Under the pieces are notes generated by a model. That model saw nothing but the letters and a program-made list of their open reading frames with translations, had not been told where the DNA came from and did no database searches. From Calothrix membranacea FACHB-236 (GTDB taxonomy: Bacteria > Cyanobacteriota > Cyanobacteriia > Cyanobacteriales > Nostocaceae), in contig NZ_JACJPX010000079.1 in NCBI RefSeq assembly GCF_014696315.1, positions 1 through 35,937 of the forward strand: a DNA stretch of 35,937 nucleotides. The letters are read 5' to 3'. The position numbers and the translations under genes are program-made. Shown here in pieces: positions 26,110-33,846 of this stretch. Positions within the stretch are counted from its first letter, which is position 1, and each line of letters begins with the position of its first letter.

Positions 26110-27174
26110 ATGAATCAGCCGCCATCAGCATCAGCAACATTTGATAACCTGAATCGCCGCCAATTTCTTCAGTATGCTTCCTTATGTATAAGTAGTAGCA
26201 TCGTGAGTGCCTGTGCTAATAGCAACTCTGAAAAAATTACACCTTCTGGGTTAGATAAAGTAACCTTTGGTACAAATTGGTTAGCGCAAGCAGAACACGG
26301 CGGATTTTATCAGGCGATCGCAACTGGAATTTACAAAAACCACGGTCTTGATGTCACCATTAAAATGGGTGGCCCGCAAGTACCTAGTGGTACCCAGTTA
26401 TTGATGGGTGGTGCAGTAGATTTTTTCATGGGTTTTGGTATTGATGCTATCAATGCAGTTGCACAAAGCATTCCCAAAATTACCGTAGCAGCAATCTTTC
26501 AAAAAGACCCTCAATGTATCATTACCCATCCCAACACAGCAATTAAAACTCTTGCCGACCTCAAAGGCAAACCGATTTATGTATCAGCTGCTGCAAACGT
26601 TACTTATTGGCCACTGCTAAAAGCTAAGTATGGTTTTACCGACGCACAAAAACGCCCTTACAACTTCAATCCCGCACCCTTTTTGGCTGACAAAACCTCA
26701 GTGCAACAAGGGTATATCACTTCAGAACCATTCGCGGTTGAAAAGCAAGGTGGTTTTAAACCGATAGTGTTTTTACTAGCAGATTATGGTTATTCCACAT
26801 ACGCAACCACAATTGAGACAAAGAAAGAATTAGTAGACAAAAATCCCGACTTAGTGACACGCTTTGTTGATGCCTCAATTAAGGGCTGGTATAGTTACTT
26901 AGAAAATCCTCAACCAGGTAATGATTTAATCAAGAAAGCAAATCCAGAAATGACAGATGAGCAGTTAGCTTATAGCCTTACCAAACTCAAAGAATATGGA
27001 ATCGTGATTTCTGATACTGCAGAAAAACTCGGTATTGGCGCTATGAGTGAGGCTAGATGGAAATTACTATTTGACAATATGGTGCAGTCTGGAATTGCTC
27101 AGTCTAATGTTAAGTATCAAGAATCATTTACCCTACGATTTGTCAATAAAGGTGTAGAGTATTACAGAGCGTGA
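26110..27174 (+). CDS. NMT1/THI5-type ABC transporter solute-binding lipoprotein
   Basis: The 354-residue protein has a twin-arginine-like signal (NRRQFLQYASLC, 15-26) that ends in a lipobox VSAC with C35, so it is an exported lipoprotein. The mature part is an NMT1/THI5-like type 2 periplasmic binding domain: FGTNWLAQAEHGGFYQAIAT, GLDVTIKMGGPQVPSGTQLL, LADLKGKPIYVS and a long TSEPFAVEKQGG region. Family members bind pyrimidine-like compounds (thiamine precursors, pyrimidines) or taurine and nitrate-like ligands. Being divergent from the URC operon it may capture a pyrimidine. No cognate permease or ATPase lies next to it. The last codons run into a repeat. Confidence 0.88.
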   Translation: MNQPPSASATFDNLNRRQFLQYASLCISSSIVSACANSNSEKITPSGLDKVTFGTNWLAQAEHGGFYQAIATGIYKNHGLDVTIKMGGPQVPSGTQLLMGGAVDFFMGFGIDAINAVAQSIPKITVAAIFQKDPQCIITHPNTAIKTLADLKGKPIYVSAAANVTYWPLLKAKYGFTDAQKRPYNFNPAPFLADKTSVQQGYITSEPFAVEKQGGFKPIVFLLADYGYSTYATTIETKKELVDKNPDLVTRFVDASIKGWYSYLENPQPGNDLIKKANPEMTDEQLAYSLTKLKEYGIVISDTAEKLGIGAMSEARWKLLFDNMVQSGIAQSNVKYQESFTLRFVNKGVEYYRA

Positions 27175-27299
27175 GGGATTGGGGACTGGGGACTGGGGAC
27201 TGGGGACTGGGGATTGGGAAGATGAGGGGAATGAGGGAGATGAGGAAGCAGCAGAGAAATTCCAATTACCCATTACCGATTACCAATTACCGATTTCCT
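27175..27299. repeat. Short tandem repeats (GGGGACT, GATGAGG, CAATTAC)
   Basis: GGGGACT units, GATGAGG units and CAATTACC/CGATTACC units separate the solute-binding gene from the broken HisJ-type gene and abut the latter's 5' end. Confidence 0.8.
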
Positions 27300-27683
27300 A
27301 AACGAAAAATATTAACCTTGCTGTTTGCCGCAATGGTGATTATCAGTATTGTCACAGGTCAAAGCCATTCTCTCAACGCGGCTTCGTCTGTAGGCAAAGA
27401 TCCGCTGATATTGATTACTTCGCCAAATTATCCCCCTTATGAGTTCTATGATACTCAAGGAGGCGATCGCCAAATTGTTGGCTTTGATATCGATATTGCT
27501 AAAAGTCGGGCGCAAAAACTGGGGTTTAAACTCCAGGTGATGGAATCCGATTTTAATGGCTTAATCCCTGCACTCCAAGCCAATCGCGCTGATTTTGTGA
27601 TGGCGGGGATGACTCCCAACCCAGAACGCAAGAAAAATGTGGATTTACCGATAATTAATTATCTTAAATTTTTTAAACAATAA
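27300..27683 (+). pseudogene. Truncated amino-acid ABC transporter binding protein (HisJ/GlnH type)
   Basis: The frame encodes a signal peptide-like segment (KILTLLFAAMVIISIVTG) followed by the N-terminal lobe of a family 3 binding protein: LILITSPNYPPYEFYD, VGFDIDIAKSRAQKLGFKL, ESDFNGLIPALQANRADFVM and GMTPNPERKKNVD. It then stops after LPIINYLKFFKQ, where intact members of about 260 residues continue with the second lobe. The 5' end merges with tandem repeats and no good start remains. With half the ligand-binding fold missing it cannot work as a normal binding protein. It is likely a relic of an amino-acid importer. Confidence 0.75.
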
Positions 27684-27697
27684 GTTAAAAAACAAAT

Positions 27698-28147
27698 ATG
27701 CCCAAAAAAAGTTCCCCAAAATTACCAAATCGGAAGTGGAAAGAACGACATAAGTTTTTTCTTAATCCCTATTCTGATTGTGCATTTACTAAATGCCCCA
27801 AATGTGATACTAAAACCAAAGTTCGTAAATTTCCTTTAGTCATTCACATTCAGCCACAACAGCTTTTTATTTTAAATAAGCAATGCAAATATTGTGAAAG
27901 ATGTGACCTGATTATTGCCAAAAAGCAGGAAATTGAATCATTAATGACTGCTAGTTTTATCCAAGCAGACCCTAAAATCCTTGGCAATGATTATATGGTG
28001 ATGGGAACTGTTGATAGAAAAGACTGGAAAGAAGGAAATCAGAATGCAATTGCCCCATCACAAATGTTAGACCGGATATATGTTTTTCAAGATATCTGGG
28101 ATTTTGAAGTCATTCCCGCTGGGTGGTATCGTAGCGAAGACAAATAG
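27698..28147 (+). CDS. Hypothetical protein with zinc-ribbon-like cysteines
   Basis: I do not recognise this 149-residue family. It is basic at the N-terminus and has a cysteine cluster that could bind zinc: CPKC (33-36) and, about 33 residues on, CKYC followed by ERC, in total six to seven cysteines. The second half (about 85-145) is cysteine-free with MVMGTVDRKDWKEGNQ and IWDFEVIPAGWYRSED. Composition and even codon use suggest a real gene. It begins 14 bases after the truncated HisJ-type gene. No Shine-Dalgarno sequence is obvious. Confidence 0.65.
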   Translation: MPKKSSPKLPNRKWKERHKFFLNPYSDCAFTKCPKCDTKTKVRKFPLVIHIQPQQLFILNKQCKYCERCDLIIAKKQEIESLMTASFIQADPKILGNDYMVMGTVDRKDWKEGNQNAIAPSQMLDRIYVFQDIWDFEVIPAGWYRSEDK

Positions 28148-28224
28148 CCAATGGGTTAATGTTGCAATCATATTTTGTTATTGAATAACTTATATTAAGA
28201 CTATTTATTTGATTTTGAATACAA

Positions 28225-28302
28225 GTAGGATGCGTTAGCGCAGCGTAAAGCATCTTTCCCAGAGCCTTTTATGCGTTACGGCTTACGCCTAACGCATCCT
28301 AC
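28225..28302. repeat. Large palindromic repeat (GTAGGATGCGTTAG...)
   Basis: GTAGGATGCGTTAGCG and CTAACGCATCCTAC form the outer stem. A second nested pair, CGTAAAGCAT and ATGCGTTACG, lies inside. The unit GATGCGTTA is also the core of the MITEs at 2117 and 3597. It sits in the gap before the SDR gene. Confidence 0.65.
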
Positions 28303-28414
28303 AATACTTATATTTTTTAGCATTTAAACCAGATTACTATAAGTTATCAGCATCATTCTCTGTCAAAATAAATTATATGAGTTGCCATTGAATTGTTAAT
28401 AAATTTGATAAAAA

Positions 28415-29242
28415 ATGACGCAGTTATATAAGGCTGTTGTACTGATTACTGGTGCATCTGGCGGATTTGGGCAGGAATTAACCCGACAATTATTAAAGGC
28501 TGGTAGCCGACTGATTTTAACGGATTTAGATGCAGTAACTTTGCATCAAAAAGTAGAAGCAATTCAAAGCGAAATTTCCACTGGCGAGGTGATTGCTTAT
28601 CTAGCTGTAGATTTAGCTACTCGCGAGGGAAGCGAAAACCTTTATCAGCAAGTTAAAAAACTTGATATCCCAGTGGATATATTAATCAATAATGCAGGGA
28701 TAGGGCTTTTCGGTCGCATGGATGAAGTTCCTAGTGAGATATGGGAGCAACTAATGCAGGTAAATCTGTTAGCACCCATGCGATTAAGTTCCCTATTTGC
28801 TGCTGATATGATTGCTCGTAAAAAAGGTCATATCGTGAATATTTCTTCCTTAGCAGGCTGGTCAGCTAGTGCGGGGATGGCTCATTACTCAGCTAGCAAA
28901 TTCGGCTTACGAGGGTTTAGCGAAGGGCTATTCAATGAAGTTAAAGAACATCAATTAAAAGTTACAGCTGTTTATCCTTTCTTTAGTCGTACGCCGATTT
29001 TGCGATCGCAAAGCTTTGGTACTTTGAGTAAGCTGATAGCAGAAGGCTTTCCAGAAAGTTTAGCAACCGATCCAGTAGACGTAATGCGCGCCACCATTCA
29101 AGGAATAGTTAACGATAAACTCCACGTATTTCCCGATCCAACGGCTAAAAGTGTCCATCTTCTCAAAAGATATTCACCGCTACTACTGGACTGGATTAGT
29201 CATGCATTTACCAGGAGGTTGAAACTTGCTCAACGTCAGTAA
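28415..29242 (+). CDS. Short-chain dehydrogenase/reductase
   Basis: The 275-residue protein is a classical SDR. It has TGASGGFG (13-20) for cofactor binding, an acidic residue after the second strand (LTDLD) that favours NAD(H), NNAGIG in the core, the catalytic Ser in NISSLAGWS and the YSASK motif (catalytic Tyr and Lys). The C-terminal tail after about 230 is hydrophobic/basic (SPLLLDWISHAFTRRLKL). The substrate is unknown. Its stop codon overlaps the next gene by 17 bases, so it is translationally coupled with the flavin monooxygenase, which suggests joint oxidation of a lipophilic alcohol, aldehyde or ketone. Confidence 0.9.
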   Translation: MTQLYKAVVLITGASGGFGQELTRQLLKAGSRLILTDLDAVTLHQKVEAIQSEISTGEVIAYLAVDLATREGSENLYQQVKKLDIPVDILINNAGIGLFGRMDEVPSEIWEQLMQVNLLAPMRLSSLFAADMIARKKGHIVNISSLAGWSASAGMAHYSASKFGLRGFSEGLFNEVKEHQLKVTAVYPFFSRTPILRSQSFGTLSKLIAEGFPESLATDPVDVMRATIQGIVNDKLHVFPDPTAKSVHLLKRYSPLLLDWISHAFTRRLKLAQRQ

Positions 29243-30590
29243 TTTCAGTCCAACTCACAAGATAGTTGAGACTCAAGAAAAACATCTAATTATTGGGGCT
29301 GGTTTTGTCGGATTGGGTATGGCTGAAATGCTCAAATCAGCTAATATTCCTTACGACCAAGTTGATGCTAGTGACGATATCGGTGGTAATTGGTATCACG
29401 GCGTTTACGAAACTGCACATATAATTTCGTCACGCAAGATTACCGAATTTACTCACTTCCCCATGCCAGATAATTATCCCGATTTTCCTAGCGCTCAAAA
29501 TATGCGGGATTATTTGAACTCCTTTGCCGATCATTTTAGTTTACGCGAGCATATTGAACTGAATTGTACAGTCAGTTACGTACGACCAGTTGAAAAGAAT
29601 CTCTGGGAAGTTTCTTTTGCTAATGGAGAACAGCGAATCTATAAAGGCGTGTTGATTTGTAATGGTCATCACTGGTGCAAGCGGTTTCCGCAATTTCCAG
29701 GCGAATTTAAAGGAGAAATTATTCATTCTAAAGATTACAAACATCCAAAACAGCTGACTGGTAAACGCGTTCTAGTCATTGGTGGCGGAAACTCAGCTTG
29801 TGATGTCGCAGCAGAAGCCGCGCGGGTTGGTGCTAAATCTGTTTTGAGTATGCGTGAGTCGGTGTGGTTTATTCCCAAGTCTTTTGCAGGAGTACCGACT
29901 GCCGAACTAATGAAATGGTGGATGCCACAATGGTTACAACGGCTTTTGGCTTATGCAATTATTCGCCTGACCTTTGGTTCGCATAAAAGTTACGGTTTAC
30001 CTAAACCCAATTATCGAATTTTTGCCAAACACCCGACGCTGAATAACGAAGTACCCTATTACATCAAACATGGGCGAATTACTACTAAACCTGCGGTGCG
30101 GTGCTTAGATGGTTGGGAAGTGGAATTTGTTGATGGTAGTCGAGAAGCATTTGACTTAATAATTTGTGCCACTGGGTATGATGTTGCTTATCCATTTTTA
30201 CCCTTAGAACTTCAGCGTGTGAAAGGTGCAACAGTGCAATGTTATGGCGGCTCGTTTTTCTCAGATTACAAAGGGCTGTATGTGATTGGTTGGGGACAAG
30301 CAAGAGGTGGAGTAGGTTCGCTGATTTCCGCTAGCAATTCCCTGTTCATGCGTTTTCTCAAACTTCAAGATGAAATCAATGTGCCTCTTGGTTTAGTTCT
30401 TAAAGAAATGGGTCAACAATTACCAACAACTCACTTGGCCGATCCACAGCATATTTTTAGGCAAGTAAAGTTTGTTAGTTGGTTATTTAATTTCATAGTG
30501 AAAAAAGCTCATCAAGTTGATAGCAAATATCCTAATTTTAGTAATCAACCACTTCCAGCAGCACAAAACACTGAAAAAATTAGCTGTTAG
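29226..30590 (+). CDS. Flavin-containing monooxygenase (class B, FMO-like)
   Basis: The 454-residue protein has the FAD-binding motif IIGAGFVGLGMAE (22-34), the FMO-identifying sequence FxGxxxHxxxY seen as FKGEIIHSKDY, and the NADPH-binding IGGGNSACDVAAEAARVG. An ATGYD motif occurs before the C-terminal part. Class B enzymes oxygenate soft nucleophiles or carry out Baeyer-Villiger reactions. The start is a TTG at 29226 preceded by AGGAGG (29213-29218) seven bases away, inside the end of the SDR gene. The shared operon with an SDR is a common arrangement for ketone-oxidising pairs, but the substrate here is unknown. Confidence 0.88.
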   Translation: MLNVSNFSPTHKIVETQEKHLIIGAGFVGLGMAEMLKSANIPYDQVDASDDIGGNWYHGVYETAHIISSRKITEFTHFPMPDNYPDFPSAQNMRDYLNSFADHFSLREHIELNCTVSYVRPVEKNLWEVSFANGEQRIYKGVLICNGHHWCKRFPQFPGEFKGEIIHSKDYKHPKQLTGKRVLVIGGGNSACDVAAEAARVGAKSVLSMRESVWFIPKSFAGVPTAELMKWWMPQWLQRLLAYAIIRLTFGSHKSYGLPKPNYRIFAKHPTLNNEVPYYIKHGRITTKPAVRCLDGWEVEFVDGSREAFDLIICATGYDVAYPFLPLELQRVKGATVQCYGGSFFSDYKGLYVIGWGQARGGVGSLISASNSLFMRFLKLQDEINVPLGLVLKEMGQQLPTTHLADPQHIFRQVKFVSWLFNFIVKKAHQVDSKYPNFSNQPLPAAQNTEKISC

Positions 30591-30685
30591 GAAAATCAAC
30601 TGAAAAAGTATTTTTTTGTTGTGTAAGTAAGGGAACAGGGGGAGAAAATTTTATCAGGCAGAGATAAATTAAAAACCTACATTTT

Positions 30686-30772
30686 AAGTAGGGTGTGTTA
30701 TGCCGTAGGCTAACGCACCTTAAATTGTTGATTATGCACTGGTGCGTTGCGCTGCGCGACAACACACCTTAC
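30686..30772. repeat. Nested palindromic repeat (GTAGGGTGTGTTA...)
   Basis: GGTGTGTT...AACGCACC is followed by GGTGCGTT...AACACACC. The two halves can each fold, or pair with each other over the full length, giving a cruciform-like element with GTAGGG and CTTAC outer ends. Elements of this kind are dispersed in cyanobacterial genomes. It fills most of the gap between the monooxygenase and VOC genes. Confidence 0.6.
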
Positions 30773-30890
30773 GTAAAATTTGATAATTTGGATTTCCTAG
30801 AAGCCTCTGTAAAGCTAATCATTGCCAAATTAGTATCTTTTTAAATAAGCCAACAAAATAATCAAAAATATAATAATATCCAAAATTATT

Positions 30891-31919
30891 ATGACTCAAG
30901 CTCAACAGCATACAATTGAAGGTATTTATGAGGTATGCATTGGAGTTCCCGAACCAACTGCTGCTATTCAATATTGGGAACAGTTTGGTTATCGCATAGG
31001 GCAAATAGGTGAATTAACAGCAGATGTTGCCCAGGAATTATACGGTGTAAATTCAGGCTTAAAATCAATTCGTCTATATCACCAAGACGCGGATCATGGA
31101 TTAATTCGGTTGATGGTTTGGCAAAATCCGACTAATCAGGGTTTGGGAACAAGTTCGATGAAAGTTAAGGGAAATCGTTGGGCTACAACCTTAACTGCTG
31201 ATGCCCTAACTATCTTAAATCATGCAGAGCAAGCAAAAGCCGCAAGTTGGGATATCAGATACAGTAACCCTTACTGGGAAATTATTTACAACAAAGATAG
31301 AAAAAGTTCCCCTTTTATTGATCCGGCTGTTGGGGTACGAGAAATGCTGTTATTGCAACCCTTAACTCGACAAGTTTTATTTCAAAGGTTTGGCTATACA
31401 GTGCCCAATTACGGGCAAATTAACCCAAATGCACCATTTAAGACTAGTCAATTTACCCACATGGGGTTAATTGTTCAGGATGATAGTAAGGAAATTTTGA
31501 AATTTTACGAAGATGTTTTGGGATTGCTACGAGTGCGTGACGATGTCGAGACTAGTTACGAATCTTCTCCAGCAGGTCGAGATTTATTTGACCTTAACCC
31601 TGGGGAAAAGTTTATTGTTACCGCCTTTGACGATCCACGTTCTTCAGTGTCTGACTTCCTAGCTGCACGCAGTGGTAGGCTTTACATTATTCGATTTCCA
31701 GATTCCATGAATTTAGAATCGTGGTTTGAGGCTGCACAACCAGGTTGCTTAGGAATGTCATTATATACCTATCGAGTGCGGGGAATACAGGCATATTGCG
31801 ATCGCATTCGCGAAAGTTCAGCCCAAAATGTTACTAACATAGTCACTAATGAATTTGGCGAAATGAGTTTCTCGTTCACCGCACCTGATGGCTACTTCTG
31901 GACTTTGTTAGAAATTTGA
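30891..31919 (+). CDS. VOC (glyoxalase/dioxygenase) superfamily protein
   Basis: The 342-residue protein has two vicinal-oxygen-chelate modules. One begins at IEGIYEVCIGVPEPTAAIQY (about residues 9-28); the second begins at FTHMGLIVQDDSKEILKFYE and ends FSFTAPDGYFWTLLEI. The layout resembles glyoxalase or extradiol-dioxygenase-like proteins. Candidate metal ligands are H191 in the second module (THMG) and the C-terminal Glu. I cannot tell whether it is an enzyme, a binding protein or a resistance protein. It shares its strand with the SDR/monooxygenase pair but is separated from it by 300 bases with a palindromic repeat. Confidence 0.8.
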   Translation: MTQAQQHTIEGIYEVCIGVPEPTAAIQYWEQFGYRIGQIGELTADVAQELYGVNSGLKSIRLYHQDADHGLIRLMVWQNPTNQGLGTSSMKVKGNRWATTLTADALTILNHAEQAKAASWDIRYSNPYWEIIYNKDRKSSPFIDPAVGVREMLLLQPLTRQVLFQRFGYTVPNYGQINPNAPFKTSQFTHMGLIVQDDSKEILKFYEDVLGLLRVRDDVETSYESSPAGRDLFDLNPGEKFIVTAFDDPRSSVSDFLAARSGRLYIIRFPDSMNLESWFEAAQPGCLGMSLYTYRVRGIQAYCDRIRESSAQNVTNIVTNEFGEMSFSFTAPDGYFWTLLEI

Positions 31920-31920
31920 T

Positions 31921-32005
31921 CGGGAATAGGTAATGGGTAATTGGTAATTGGTAATGGGAGGTAAAGCCAAACACCAAATAACAAATGACAAATAGCAAAC
32001 ATCAA
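31921..32005. repeat. Short tandem repeats (GGTAATT, CAAATGA)
   Basis: GGTAATG/GGTAATT units and then AAATGACAAATAGCAAAC fill the gap before the YdcF-like gene and reach its first possible start codon. Confidence 0.7.
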
Positions 32006-32605
32006 ATGCCAAAAGTTAAAACTCGATGGGTGAAGCTAATTTTACTCAGTTTTTTATCTGCTCTACTACTAGCAATAACATCTACAGCTACAAGCATTTA
32101 TTTGTACGGTCATAAAATTACTGATACAAAAGCAGAAGCAGCCATTGTTTTAGGAGCAGCAGTATGGGGAGAAAAACCATCGCCAGTTTTTAGAGAACGA
32201 ATTAATCATGCAATTAATTTGTATAAAAATCAGAATGTTACTAAGTTAATTTTTACTGGTGGAGTGGGTGAAATTAATGAACCTGCTGAAGCTATAGTTG
32301 GCAAAAACTATGCTTTGGTAAACAAAGTAAAACTAACTGATATTCTCACTGAAACTGAATCTAGAACTACTTTCCAAAATCTCAAAAATGCTCAGTTAGT
32401 AGCATCTATTTATCAATTAAATAAATTTCTCATCGTCAGCGATCCATTGCACATGAAGCGTGCAGTACTCATGGCACGTAATTTAGGCATGGATGCTTAT
32501 CCATCACCTACACCAACAACTCGCTACCGCAGTTTTTCTAGTCAGATGCAGTTTCTTATACGAGAAACTTATTTTTACCTTGTCCACTTAGTGTTTAAAA
32601 TTTAA
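32006..32605 (+). CDS. YdcF/SanA-like (DUF218) membrane-anchored protein
   Basis: The protein of about 199 residues has one N-terminal membrane anchor (VKLILLSFLSALLLAITSTA) and a DUF218 domain: EAAIVLGAAVWGEKPSPVFR (about 47-66), KLIFTGGVG, ESRTTFQNLKNA and IVSDPLHMKRAVLMAR. DUF218 proteins such as SanA and ElyC affect envelope integrity and peptidoglycan or lipid-carrier metabolism; their chemistry is unclear. The domain should face the periplasm. An ATG at 31985 would add seven residues encoded by tandem-repeat sequence, so I prefer 32006. Confidence 0.85.
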   Translation: MPKVKTRWVKLILLSFLSALLLAITSTATSIYLYGHKITDTKAEAAIVLGAAVWGEKPSPVFRERINHAINLYKNQNVTKLIFTGGVGEINEPAEAIVGKNYALVNKVKLTDILTETESRTTFQNLKNAQLVASIYQLNKFLIVSDPLHMKRAVLMARNLGMDAYPSPTPTTRYRSFSSQMQFLIRETYFYLVHLVFKI

Positions 32606-32725
32606 CTTTTTACTTGATTTTTAGAGATTTTAAAATAAAAATAAATCAGTTTAATTATTAGCAACCTCAACCGGAAGATAGACTAGAAGACTTGAATAAG
32701 TACCAAAAGATCCGACCAAAAAATT

Positions 32726-33277
32726 ATGTTGATGAGAATTTGGGCTGTTACTGTTGTACTAACTTCTTCTTGGTTAACAACTGGGGTTATAGCTGCTGAA
32801 CCAATTAAACCTGTAGCGGCTGCTTCACAAAGGGAAGCTCAAAAAAAAGATAGTCAACCAATTATTGTGAATAAGGCTGATTTTGGGGTACAACGCGTTG
32901 GCTCCCAGGGTAAAGTTACCTTTATCCCCACCTTTAGAGTGCCACTTCAAGAAGGCAGCAAATACGGCTGGCAAATTCAACTCAAGGACTACAAGGGTGC
33001 AGTGACATGGCGAGAAATCCTGCGATTGCCAAAACGTCCAGAAACCTGGGGTGTAGATACTGGACAAGACCTTGCAATCTCTCCCGATGGCAAAGAAGCA
33101 GTGACAAAGCGCACGCAAACTACTACCGATGGTATGATTCAAAACTTCTGGACGATCGCACCTGGAGATCCAGATGGTAAACATAAGATACAGGTCTATA
33201 TTGAGGATCGTTTAATTGCATCTTTTGAGTTTGAAATTGTCCCATTGAAGAAGCCAAAGTCAGACAGCCGCATTTAG
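32726..33277 (+). CDS. Exported hypothetical protein
   Basis: The 183-residue protein has a signal peptide (MRIWAVTVVLTSSWLTTGVI, cut probably after AA near residue 24). The mature part looks like a beta-rich domain: VTFIPTFRVPLQEGSKYGWQ, LRLPKRPETWGVD and the end HKIQVYIEDRLIASFEFEIV, which resembles an immunoglobulin-like strand pattern. It lacks cysteines after the signal. I do not recognise a named family. It is likely periplasmic. The second Met (32732) may be the true start. Confidence 0.7.
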   Translation: MLMRIWAVTVVLTSSWLTTGVIAAEPIKPVAAASQREAQKKDSQPIIVNKADFGVQRVGSQGKVTFIPTFRVPLQEGSKYGWQIQLKDYKGAVTWREILRLPKRPETWGVDTGQDLAISPDGKEAVTKRTQTTTDGMIQNFWTIAPGDPDGKHKIQVYIEDRLIASFEFEIVPLKKPKSDSRI

Positions 33278-33302
33278 CAGCGAAAAAAGTTACTAATTTT
33301 TG

Positions 33303-33361
33303 TAGGGTGGGTACTACGTGATCATTGGTTAAAACTCCAATGATTACGAGTGTCCACCCTA
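33303..33361. repeat. Long hairpin (TAGGGTGG...CCACCCTA)
   Basis: TAGGGTGG and CCACCCTA form the outer stem; ATCATTGG and CCAATGAT form the inner stem around a loop TTAAAACT. It lies just after the exported-protein gene and may double as its terminator. Confidence 0.65.
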
Positions 33362-33429
33362 TGTATTACTGACCAAGAACTTATTTACCTCTATCTTAAA
33401 GATAGAGAGTTAATATTGTTTGACTAGCG

Positions 33430-33740
33430 ATGGTGAATCTAGCTGAATTTCAACAGTTAATCGCACAACAGCGCTTATGCCCAAATACGCTACCAAAACC
33501 GTTACAAGCACTGTTTTATGACAAAAAAGGTGATTGGGACAAAGCTCATGAAATAGTACAAAATGCCAGCGATAATGATAGTGCCTGGGTTCATGCTTAT
33601 TTACACCGTAAAGAAGGTGATTTGAGCAATGCACTTACTGGTATCGGCGCAGCAATCAGCCAGATTTTGCTGGTGGGTTAAACCAGGAATGGGAAGAAAT
33701 TGCTGCTAGTTTATTAAAAAATGTGAGTACCTTTGACTAG
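33430..33740 (+). pseudogene. Conserved cyanobacterial small protein with a frameshift
   Basis: The first frame encodes MVNLAEFQQLIAQQRLCPNT and continues to KEGDLSNA at 33633, then turns into unrelated residues and stops at 33681. From 33633 the next frame reads TYWYRRSNQPDFAGGLNQEW and EEIAASLLKNVSTFD to a stop at 33740, which is the natural continuation of this small alpha-helical family as I know it from cyanobacteria. One missing base near 33631-33633 explains the break. It restores a protein of about 104 residues, of unknown function. It could be a true mutation or a sequencing error. Confidence 0.75.
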
Positions 33741-33846
33741 CTAATAAGTGTGTTAATTGCCTCAATTATTTGGGGGTTGTTAAAACCTAAGATAATTACT
33801 AAAGTGAATAGGTTATATCTATATTCATCGCTATCTGTATAACCAA

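Noticed and set aside
27171-27299. N-terminal part of the frame through the HisJ-type fragment (GLGTGDWGLGIG...)
   Set aside because: It is translated GGGGACT/GATGAGG repeat and is not part of the original protein.
28415-29242. The SDR as the 3-hydroxypropionate/malonic semialdehyde reductase step of uracil breakdown
   Set aside because: It is separated from the URC genes by a pseudogene and repeats, and it is translationally coupled to a monooxygenase. Nothing in its motifs points to that substrate.
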